This document shows, in pieces, positions 1 through 5,127 of a DNA stretch of 5,298 nt. Position 1 is the first letter of the stretch; every line of letters starts with the position of its first letter. Under the pieces are notes generated by a model. It was not told the origin of the DNA. It worked only from the letters and a program-made list of their open reading frames with translations, and did not search any database. Source of the DNA: a bacterium (GTDB taxonomy: Bacteria; Tectomicrobia; Entotheonellia; Entotheonellales; Entotheonellaceae); contig JAPULM010000550.1 in the NCBI GenBank assembly GCA_027294925.1, positions 1 to 5,298 on the forward strand, written 5' to 3'. A program made the position numbers and the translations under genes.

Positions 1-142
1 CGTGCAGTACTCCGCGGCGTCAGGTCGCTGGCTGGCAGAGGTAGCGGTACAGCTTCCCGTGGTGCGAGAGCTCAATGGTATCCAACTCGCCCCGCCGCCG
101 TTTACTTTGATGGTGGGATTCCGCTATCAATGGCCAATTTAA
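1..142 (+). CDS. Outer-membrane beta-barrel-like protein, C-terminal fragment (5' end outside window)
   Basis: An open frame runs from base 2 to a TAA stop at 140-142 and enters from outside the window, so only about 46 C-terminal residues are visible. The end reads FTLMVGFRYQWPI, with alternating hydrophobic and polar residues and aromatic residues close to the C-terminus. Before it comes LPVVRELNGIQL, which resembles the last strands of small outer-membrane channel or 'transporter' proteins that end in a LPVYQ-N-G-Q type strand followed by a GxRY strand. That resemblance is from memory, not from a search. The stop lies 26 bases before the next start on the same strand, so it is probably the upstream member of the same operon as the selenoprotein and the TlpA-like gene. 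The family is tentative; that the frame is coding is fairly likely. Confidence 0.5.
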   Translation, partial: VQYSAASGRWLAEVAVQLPVVRELNGIQLAPPPFTLMVGFRYQWPI

Positions 143-152
143 CCAACAACAC

Positions 153-160
153 AGAGGAGA
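153..160 (+). promoter_or_regulatory. Ribosome binding site of the HMA selenoprotein gene
   Basis: AGAGGAGA lies 8 bases before the ATG at 169-171. It is a strong Shine-Dalgarno match. It matters because it places translation initiation upstream of the two in-frame TGA codons, supporting one long recoded gene rather than a short gene starting at the TTG codon at 310. Confidence 0.8.
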
Positions 161-168
161 TAAAAATC

Positions 169-687
169 ATGAACGCATACCGCAACGCGCTCCTTCTAGT
201 GCTCAGTCTAGGGCTGCTAGTCGTGGGAAGCCCCCTAACCGCCCGAGGCGAGATCACCAAGGTCACCCTCAAAGTGGCCGGTATGACCTGAAACCTTTGA
301 GCCTTTGGGTTGAAGCAATCCCTATTACACCTGGATGGTGTAACCAAAGCCGTCGTCGAATTGGCCGAAGGCTGGGCCACGTTTACACTGACACCCGAGA
401 CAAACCTCGATCCCGAAGCGGTGTATGAACTCGTTCAGGATGCCGGCATGACCCTATACGGCATACAGATTGAAGCCAAGGGCGAGATGATTGACCAGCA
501 GGGGCAGCTCGCGCTACGGGTCAGTGGCACCCAACAAGTGTTTCCGTTGCAGCAGAACGCCCGGGCCGCCCAGTTGGCACGGGCGCTCAAGGCGGGCCAC
601 ACCCAGGTCACCGTGACTGGCACGCTCCCCACACCCCGAGATGGGGCGCCACCTGCTCTGGTTGTTGAAAACTTCCAACTGCACTAG
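169..687 (+). CDS. Secreted heavy-metal-associated (HMA/MerP-like) selenoprotein with a UxxU motif; two in-frame UGA codons
   Basis: Read with UGA as selenocysteine at 289-291 and 298-300, this frame gives 172 residues ending at TAG 685-687. Residues 1-25 form a signal peptide (short basic start, leucine/valine-rich core, likely cleavage after LTA), so the protein is probably periplasmic. Residues about 29-106 fit the HMA ferredoxin-like fold: a first strand, the loop GMTUNLUAFG (38-47), a helix, then LDGVTKAVVEL, a third strand, a second helix (DPEAVYELVQDAG) and a final strand. In HMA proteins the loop is GMTCxxC and its two cysteines bind soft metals; here both are U (U41, U44). There is no cysteine anywhere in the protein. 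Residues about 110-172 form a C-terminal extension ending in a VTGTL...LVVENFQL pattern, perhaps an OB-like strand set; I do not recognise its family. A strong ribosome binding site precedes the ATG, and two stem-loops follow the TGA codons. Role: soft-metal binding or thiol/diselenide redox, inferred. A pseudogene is the main alternative, but two stops exactly at both motif cysteines in an otherwise intact frame argue against it. Confidence 0.88.
289..300 (+). other. Recoded UGA codons: selenocysteine 41 and 44 (U-N-L-U)
   Basis: The four codons read TGA AAC CTT TGA. They follow GGT ATG ACC (Gly-Met-Thr) and precede GCC TTT GGG. The two TGA codons therefore occupy both cysteine positions of the HMA signature GMTCxxC. 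The spacing (two residues between) is that of a redox or metal-binding CxxC pair, so a diselenide between the two selenocysteines is possible. Recoding needs SelA, SelB, SelC and SelD, which must be encoded elsewhere in the genome. Confidence 0.85.
303..349 (+). promoter_or_regulatory. Candidate bacterial SECIS element for the second UGA (core hairpin 325-343)
   Basis: TTACACC (325-331) pairs perfectly with GGTGTAA (337-343), giving a 7-bp stem closed by the loop TGGAT (332-336). The loop has a G at its second position, as the bacterial SECIS consensus asks (a G in the first two loop positions). The loop starts after 31 bases from the TGA at 298-300, within the range of roughly 16-37 bases known for bacterial SECIS elements. 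A further 6-bp pairing, CTTTGG (303-308) with CCAAAG (344-349), stacks directly under the core stem on its 3' side. The stem lacks the bulged U of the E. coli fdhF element, which tempers confidence. SelB would be the protein that binds it. Confidence 0.7.
307..321 (+). promoter_or_regulatory. Second small hairpin, candidate SECIS for the first UGA
   Basis: GGGTTG (307-312) pairs with CAATCC (316-321) through five Watson-Crick pairs and one G-U pair, around an AAG loop. If the closing G312-C316 pair opens, the loop becomes GAAGC with G first, matching the SECIS loop rule. That loop begins 20 bases after the first TGA (289-291), in the usual range. It shares bases 307-308 with the outer stem of the other candidate element, so the two may be alternative, or together form a three-way junction using the 303-306/346-349 pairs. 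This is a reading by eye without energy calculation. Confidence 0.4.
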
Positions 688-750
688 GCCCCATTTTGCG
701 TGAGAATACGCCGTCAGGTGCCCTGGTCAGGAGACATGGCAGGTAGCGGT

Positions 751-756
751 AGGAGG
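751..756 (+). promoter_or_regulatory. Ribosome binding site of the TlpA-like gene
   Basis: AGGAGG is a consensus Shine-Dalgarno sequence 5 bases before the ATG at 762. It fixes the start codon. The 74 bases between the selenoprotein stop and this ATG show no obvious terminator, consistent with co-transcription. Confidence 0.75.
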
Positions 757-761
757 AAACG

Positions 762-1343
762 ATGCAGGGCAGAGCCAGCGCAGCATGGCTGAGGCGAGCA
801 GGGCTCTTCGTGGTCGCCATCGCGGTATCGAGTGTGCTGAACTACGGCTTGTATACAGTGGCCGGCGCGCAACGCGGAGCCCCCTTTACCTTCCGGCTGC
901 CAGACTTGGATGGACACCTAGTGGATGCTGCCGATCTACGAGGCAAAATTGTGTTGGTCAATATTTTCGCCACCTGGTGTCCGCCCTGCGCGAAGGAAAT
1001 GCCCGCCCTGCAAACGCTGGCTAATACCTACAGGGAGCAAGGATTGGTGGTCGTCGGAATCGCGCTAGACCGCCCCGGCCTCATGGGGCTTGCTACAAAT
1101 CTTGACTTACGGACGCATCTGCGGCGCTTTGTCGCCGACCTACATGTCACCTACCCCATCCTCATGGCCGACCAGGCCATTACCATGCAGGACGGTCAGA
1201 TGGTGGTCGAACAGTGGGGCGGCGTCCCCGGCATTCCCATGACCTACATTCTCGACCGTGACGGCGTGGTGGTACATACGATCATTGGCTATCGCAAGCG
1301 GGCGATCTTTGAACAAGCGGTGCAGCGCGTGCTGGCACGTTAG
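762..1343 (+). CDS. Membrane-anchored TlpA/ResA-family thioredoxin-like protein
   Basis: The 193-residue protein has a basic N-terminus (AWLRRAG), one membrane segment at about residues 13-33 that should leave the rest in the periplasm, and a thioredoxin-fold domain from about residue 40. The segment GKIVLVNIFATWCPPC is the typical TlpA/ResA strand and active site, with C73 and C76 as the redox pair; these are its only cysteines. The cis-proline loop is GIPMTYILD (P159), followed by the DRDGVVVHTIIGY strand and hairpin typical of the family. Relatives reduce disulfides in periplasmic proteins, for example in cytochrome c or copper-centre assembly. Here the close position behind a UxxU metal-binding selenoprotein suggests that it keeps the selenol pair reduced; this is inference from context. 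It ends at TAG, 37 bases before the converging TauE/SafE gene, and I see no clear terminator hairpin between them. Confidence 0.92.
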   Translation: MQGRASAAWLRRAGLFVVAIAVSSVLNYGLYTVAGAQRGAPFTFRLPDLDGHLVDAADLRGKIVLVNIFATWCPPCAKEMPALQTLANTYREQGLVVVGIALDRPGLMGLATNLDLRTHLRRFVADLHVTYPILMADQAITMQDGQMVVEQWGGVPGIPMTYILDRDGVVVHTIIGYRKRAIFEQAVQRVLAR

Positions 1344-1380
1344 CGCCGAAACCCTGCCGGAGAGCTGATTACCTTTCGCC

Positions 1381-2103
1381 TCACCCCCGTACACACATGA
1401 GGAGCCCCAAAACGAACAGCATGATAAAGATCAGCCGGCGAAAACGTGCCTGGTCGATGCGGTCGAACAGGCGGATGCCGATGGTGACACCTATGACGGA
1501 AGGCAGCGCATAGACACTGGCCAGCCATACCACCTCATGCGTCAACAGGCCGGCCCACCAGTGGCCGATGAGAATAACTGTCTGGTTGACCAGGAAGAAG
1601 GCCTGGAGCGTGGCTTTGATGGCCCGCGGTGACCAGCCCTGCGTCATTACATAAAGAATCACCGGCGGCCCGGGTGTCCCGATAGCACCGCCCAACAGAC
1701 CGGCCAGCACCCCGGCAGACAAGCCCCAGTGGCGTCCGCTGAGCTTTTGAGGATAGGCACGGCGCCATTCGATCACCACAATGGTGAGCAGAATCAAGCC
1801 AATCAGACGCTTGAGCAGACCAGGTGGGAAAGTCGCTAGCCCCCAGACACCCAGCGGGGTGCCCAGAATCGTCCCGATGACGAGATCGCCCAGCTGCGGC
1901 AGCACCACCTCTCGTCGCAATTGCAGGGTCATGACGAGTGCAAAAACAGCGCCGAAGAAGGTGATAATCGGCACAGCCGTGGTCGGTGCGATCAGAAACG
2001 GCAGCAGCGACAGCGCCACAAGTCCAATTCCGAACCCGGTCAATCCGAAGACAAAACTTGCACTGGCGAGGATACAGGCTCCTACCACCAGGGTAAGGGT
2101 CAT
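1381..2103 (-). CDS. TauE/SafE-family membrane permease (sulfite/organic-anion exporter-like)
   Basis: The 240-residue protein starts at MTLTLVVGACILA and is strongly hydrophobic, with about seven or eight membrane segments. Family marks are the glycine-rich GLTGFGIGLVALSLLPF near the N-terminus and its repeat-equivalent GLLGGAIGTPGPPVILY in the second half, reflecting the internal duplication of TauE/SafE proteins. I chose the start at 2103 because AAGGA lies 6 bases upstream and the membrane segment begins immediately; the frame stays open upstream to an ATG at 2172, but those 23 residues are arginine-rich and have no transport-protein look. Length suits the family (about 240-260). Members move sulfite, sulfoacetate or other small anions, with substrate usually unknown. 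It lies 133 bases downstream of the CoA-transferase on the same strand and may carry the substrate or product of that pathway. Its stop codon is TGA, showing that TGA still terminates translation in this organism. Confidence 0.88.
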   Translation of the reverse strand: MTLTLVVGACILASASFVFGLTGFGIGLVALSLLPFLIAPTTAVPIITFFGAVFALVMTLQLRREVVLPQLGDLVIGTILGTPLGVWGLATFPPGLLKRLIGLILLTIVVIEWRRAYPQKLSGRHWGLSAGVLAGLLGGAIGTPGPPVILYVMTQGWSPRAIKATLQAFFLVNQTVILIGHWWAGLLTHEVVWLASVYALPSVIGVTIGIRLFDRIDQARFRRLIFIMLFVLGLLMCVRG

Positions 2104-2109
2104 GACGTG

Positions 2110-2114
2110 TCCTT
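2110..2114 (-). promoter_or_regulatory. Ribosome binding site deciding the TauE/SafE start
   Basis: On the minus strand AAGGA is followed after 6 bases by the ATG at 2103-2101. It favours this start over the ATG at 2172. Confidence 0.6.
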
Positions 2115-2236
2115 GTCGTACGTTGCCATATCTCCGCCAGGACCGTGTTCTCGGCCTGCCCCTATCACCCATCCATAGCCGTCAGAATTCGGTCCTCTAC
2201 CTGACCCCTGCTTACCCCGACTTTGCTGACTTTTTT

Positions 2237-3433
2237 CTAGCTCAGCACCCCCAGCGCCTGCAGCCGTCCGATCTCGTCCGCCGAGTACCCCGCCTGCCGT
2301 AGTACCTCGTCATTATGCTGCCCGATCGACGGCGCCCGTCGCGGCGCCACCTTCGTCTCCCCGTCGATATGAAACGGGCTCGACACGGTCAGTCCCTCGC
2401 CATCGGCGAAGGGAACCAGCGCGCCGATCTGTTGCATCTGCGCATCGTCGGATGTCTCGTTGACCGAGGCCACCCCGCCGAACGTCACCCCCACCGCGTC
2501 TAGGATCTTGCGCCAGTCCGCCATGTCGCGCTGGGCGAACGCCTCATCCAGCACCTGTACCAGTGCCATGGCGTTTTGCTTGCGGGACTCGCGCGTCGCG
2601 AAGCGCGGATCGTCGGCGAGGTTTTCGCGCCCGATGGCTGACAGGAAGCCGCACAACTGCCGCTGCTCATTGTGCAACGCCATGATGAACCAGCGTCCGT
2701 CGCGGGAGCAATAATGGTTCGTCAGTGCATTGGGCGGCTTTTGGCGTGGTGCGCGATGCGCCACGTTCTCGCCGAACAGCCGGCTTTGTACGAAACAGGC
2801 ATTTGCCCACAGTCCGTTTTGCAGCAAAGAGGACTGCACCACCCCGCCCTTGTCGGTCTTTTCCCGCCGGTACAGTGCCGTCACGATTGCAGCATACAGT
2901 CCGGTGGCGCTAGGATGGTCGCCCATCCCGGGCGCCGAGCGCGAGGGCTCGGTATGCACCGTGGCCCGCACCATGTCCATCAGCCCGGTGCGCGCCCAGT
3001 AGGCGGTGGAGTCGAAGCCGGTCTTGGCGGCTTCGTCGCCTGCCTCACCATAGGCGGAGAAGGATGCGTAGATGAGCCGCGGGTTCAGCGGCAGTAAATC
3101 CGAGGCGGCTATTTTTAGGCGATCACGCACCGGCAACGGAAAGTTGGTGACGAACACGTCGGCCGAAGCAATCAGCCGATACAGCACGGCGAGGCCTTCT
3201 GCATGCTTCAGGTTGAGCGCCAGGCTGCGCTTGTTGCGGGATGTCAACTGCCAATAGTAGTCGGTCGTTTTGCCCGGCACCGGGGTAGAGGCACGCCAGG
3301 GATCGCCCGCACCCGGCGGCTCGATCTTGATCACGTCGGCTCCAAAGTCGGACAGAATCGTCGCGGCAGCCGGCCCCGCCACCCAACTCGCGCAGTCGAT
3401 GACTTTCAGGTCAGCAAAGAGGCTATCGGTCAT
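2237..3433 (-). CDS. Class III CoA-transferase (CaiB/BaiF family)
   Basis: The 398-residue protein has the full length of the CaiB/BaiF family. The N-terminus, LKVIDCASWVAGPAAATILSDFGADVIKIEPP, is the standard nucleotide-binding-like opening (it is shown here in parts: LKVIDCASWVAGP, then LSDFGADVIKIEPP). NKRSLALNLKHAEG and PRLIYASFSAYGE are also family blocks. The catalytic aspartate that forms the acyl anhydride in formyl-CoA transferase matches D172 in GMGDHPSATGLYAAI. The enzyme moves CoA from one acyl-CoA to a free carboxylate, in the cytoplasm; the substrate cannot be told. It starts 16 bases after the amidase stop, and its AAGGAG site overlaps that stop, so the two genes are translationally close and surely co-transcribed. 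An acid released by the amidase would be a sensible CoA acceptor (inference). Confidence 0.93.
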   Translation of the reverse strand: MTDSLFADLKVIDCASWVAGPAAATILSDFGADVIKIEPPGAGDPWRASTPVPGKTTDYYWQLTSRNKRSLALNLKHAEGLAVLYRLIASADVFVTNFPLPVRDRLKIAASDLLPLNPRLIYASFSAYGEAGDEAAKTGFDSTAYWARTGLMDMVRATVHTEPSRSAPGMGDHPSATGLYAAIVTALYRREKTDKGGVVQSSLLQNGLWANACFVQSRLFGENVAHRAPRQKPPNALTNHYCSRDGRWFIMALHNEQRQLCGFLSAIGRENLADDPRFATRESRKQNAMALVQVLDEAFAQRDMADWRKILDAVGVTFGGVASVNETSDDAQMQQIGALVPFADGEGLTVSSPFHIDGETKVAPRRAPSIGQHNDEVLRQAGYSADEIGRLQALGVLS

Positions 3434-3449
3434 GGTTCTGTTTTCTCCT

Positions 3450-4859
3450 TTAAGGCGCCATGACAGGCGTTACCGTATTGAGCAGCCAGCGTGCGATTGC
3501 CGTCACACGTGCATCTTCGTGTTGTTGCCCCATCACCTGTACCCCAACCGGCATACCCTGCACACTCATCAGCGGCGTCGTTACCACTGGCGCAAAGAGC
3601 ATGGAACTCGGATAGTTAAAGATGGCGTGGCCGGTTGGACGCGGCGCCAGCGGTTGTCCGGCTGTATCGCCGGGCCAGAGTGGTGCCGGCCCCGGGCAAG
3701 AAAGGGTGATCATCGCATCGGCTAGCGGCGCCAGTTTGGCGTGACAGAGTTGCGCCGCTTCGCGTTGCAACAGGGCAAGGCGGTAATCCTCCGGGCTCAT
3801 CGCCTCTGCTTTTGCGAGTACAGCCTGGACCCGCCCACTAACCCCGTCGGGATGTTCATCAATCAAATTGCGCTGTGCCCAGCGGTTTTCCCAGCCTGTG
3901 ATGGCGCTACAGATCGCCGCGGCGTTACTGACGGCCTGCTCGAGTGCTTCGATTAACGGGTGATCGTTGCGGTGCAGCAGGGTGATACCTGCGCTGCGAA
4001 GATTGTCCAGCAGCGTCTCGAAGCCCGCTTTGCTGGTGGCGTCAAGGTCTGCCCAGCCTGCGGTTTGCAGAACGATCAGGCGTTCCGGTTGCACTGGCGC
4101 GGGGGGCGTCCGGGGACCAAACAGACCGGGGTAGCCACGGTCGCCACCGGCGCGTTGTGCGATTTCGATCGCCACCTGCCACATGTCTTCGATACAGCCG
4201 GCGTGCACGCCGTGTGTGCTCATACTGGTCGCCTGGCGTTCACCGCGATTGATGCCGCCCTGGGTCGGTTTCAGGGCAACATTGCCGCAAAATGCAGCAG
4301 GACGGATGATGGAGCCGCCCACCTGTGAACCGATAGCGGCCGGCAACATACGCGCTGCTACAGCCGCCGCTGAGCCGGAAGATGAGCCACCGGGTGTACA
4401 GGCAGGGTCGAAAGGATTGGTGGTGGGTCCCGGGTGTGAGCCACCAAGTTCAGCCGTTACAGTCTTGCCGAGCACCACGGCGCCTGCCTGACGTAGCGCC
4501 CAGACGGCGGCATTGTCGCGCTTGGGGAAATTGCCGCGATAGGCTGCACAGCCCATCTCCGTTGGCATGTCCTTGGTCTCCAGCAGGTCCTTGATGCCAA
4601 TCGGCAGACCATCGATCGGGGAGAGCGGGCGGCCTGCCTGCCAGCGTGCGGTGCTGACATCGGCGGCCCGGCGGGCACCGTCCTCATTGAGTACAACGAA
4701 GGCTCGCAGCACGGGCTCGCGCGCAGCAATGGTCTCAAGACAGCGCTCCAGATAGGCACGTGGGGTGTCGCAACCGTCGCGGAAGCGTGGTGTCGCGTCA
4801 TGGAAGGTCAGCGCCTTGAATTGTCGTGGGTTGTAGGTTCTTGTCTCAATCTTGCTCAT
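3450..4859 (-). CDS. Amidase-signature family hydrolase
   Basis: The 469-residue protein, starting MSKIETRTYN, carries the amidase signature Ser-cisSer-Lys triad: K90 in IDGLPIGIKDLLE, S159 in TPGGSSSGSAAAVAA, and the nucleophile S183 in GSQVGGSIIRPAAFCG. The C-terminal block NYPSSMLFAPVVTTPLMSVQGMPVGVQVMG is also typical of the family. It should hydrolyse an amide (or a related C-N bond) to a carboxylate and ammonia in the cytoplasm; no signal peptide is visible. It is probably not GatA, since no gatB or gatC is adjacent and it sits in an operon with a CoA-transferase. I chose the start at 4859 because AAGGAG lies 8 bases upstream; the frame extends to an ATG at 4910, but that extra 17-residue stretch has no good ribosome binding site in view. 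It is the first gene of the minus-strand block. Confidence 0.93.
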   Translation of the reverse strand: MSKIETRTYNPRQFKALTFHDATPRFRDGCDTPRAYLERCLETIAAREPVLRAFVVLNEDGARRAADVSTARWQAGRPLSPIDGLPIGIKDLLETKDMPTEMGCAAYRGNFPKRDNAAVWALRQAGAVVLGKTVTAELGGSHPGPTTNPFDPACTPGGSSSGSAAAVAARMLPAAIGSQVGGSIIRPAAFCGNVALKPTQGGINRGERQATSMSTHGVHAGCIEDMWQVAIEIAQRAGGDRGYPGLFGPRTPPAPVQPERLIVLQTAGWADLDATSKAGFETLLDNLRSAGITLLHRNDHPLIEALEQAVSNAAAICSAITGWENRWAQRNLIDEHPDGVSGRVQAVLAKAEAMSPEDYRLALLQREAAQLCHAKLAPLADAMITLSCPGPAPLWPGDTAGQPLAPRPTGHAIFNYPSSMLFAPVVTTPLMSVQGMPVGVQVMGQQHEDARVTAIARWLLNTVTPVMAP

Positions 4860-4867
4860 GCGCTTGT

Positions 4868-4873
4868 CTCCTT
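4868..4873 (-). promoter_or_regulatory. Ribosome binding site deciding the amidase start
   Basis: On the minus strand AAGGAG stands 8 bases before the ATG at 4859-4857, which selects this start over the in-frame ATG at 4910. Confidence 0.7.
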
Positions 4874-5036
4874 TTCGCTTATTCTGTAATAGAAGGTATC
4901 TGAATAGCAATCCTTTTTTTCGAATGCTTCCCTGGAGTCGCGGGGTTTGACACGGCGGAGGTGCAGGAAGCCAGCCCCGGCAGATCCAAAAAGTAAATCT
5001 CTTTGAGACAGTTGGACATTAAGCCGGGTTGACTTT

Positions 5037-5066
5037 TTGCAATAGTGTACGTATGTACAGTATAAT
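5037..5066 (+). promoter_or_regulatory. Sigma70-like promoter, TTGCAA-18-TATAAT
   Basis: TTGCAA (5037-5042) and a perfect TATAAT (5061-5066) are separated by 18 bases. Transcription would start near 5073 and run into the transposase remnant at 5128. TTGCAA is a palindrome, so it could also serve as a -35 on the minus strand toward the amidase operon, but the minus-strand -10 candidates are weak. Confidence 0.5.
5046..5059. promoter_or_regulatory. Inverted-repeat operator candidate TGTAC-GTAT-GTACA
   Basis: Perfect 5-bp arms TGTAC and GTACA flank four bases and sit inside the spacer of the TTGCAA/TATAAT promoter. A regulator bound here would affect that promoter directly. The GTAC-N4-GTAC core has the same layout as the MerR operator of mercury resistance operons, also located in a promoter spacer, but GntR-type regulators use similar dyads, and a 14-base dyad can arise by chance. 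No regulator gene is visible in the window. Confidence 0.4.
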
Positions 5067-5127
5067 GGCAAGCGACAATCAATTCCTGTCACCGGCCTCA
5101 TCTCCATACTGTGCGTAAGGTGCACTG

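Larger units (their letters stand above)
4860..5127. other. Intergenic region upstream of the amidase operon, reaching to the IS remnant
   Basis: This 268-base stretch has no convincing gene; the minus-strand frame crossing it shows no recognisable protein. It must contain the promoter of the minus-strand amidase operon, but I find only poor matches on that strand (for example TTGCTA near 4900). A run of seven or more T lies near 4912-4920 without a GC-rich hairpin before it. The clearest sites are the plus-strand promoter and dyad at 5037-5066, annotated separately. The boundary between host DNA and the insertion-sequence remnant lies somewhere before 5128. Confidence 0.5.

Noticed and set aside
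169..687. HMA gene as an ordinary pseudogene broken by two stop codons
   Set aside because: Both stops are TGA and fall exactly on the two motif cysteines; no other stop or frameshift is present, the ribosome binding site and signal peptide are intact, and SECIS-like hairpins follow.
310..687. A separate short gene starting at TTG 310
   Set aside because: There is no ribosome binding site before 310, the frame is in phase with the ATG at 169, and the start would cut the HMA domain right after its metal loop.
1344..1380. Bidirectional terminator between the converging genes
   Set aside because: No stable hairpin followed by a T run could be found by eye in the 37 bases.
169..2103. Organism-wide reassignment of UGA to another amino acid
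   Set aside because: The TauE/SafE gene ends at a TGA where its family normally ends, and the larger genes in the window contain no in-frame TGA.
1781..2302. Plus-strand frame of 173 codons opposite the permease
   Set aside because: It is antisense to the well-supported TauE/SafE and CoA-transferase genes, and its residue make-up (many Pro, Ser, Arg, Thr) shows no protein family.
4908..4922. Run of T as an intrinsic terminator
   Set aside because: The bases before it on either strand do not form a GC-rich stem-loop.
4947..4952. TTGACA as a consensus -35 box
   Set aside because: No -10-like hexamer lies 16-19 bases downstream, where the sequence is GC-rich.
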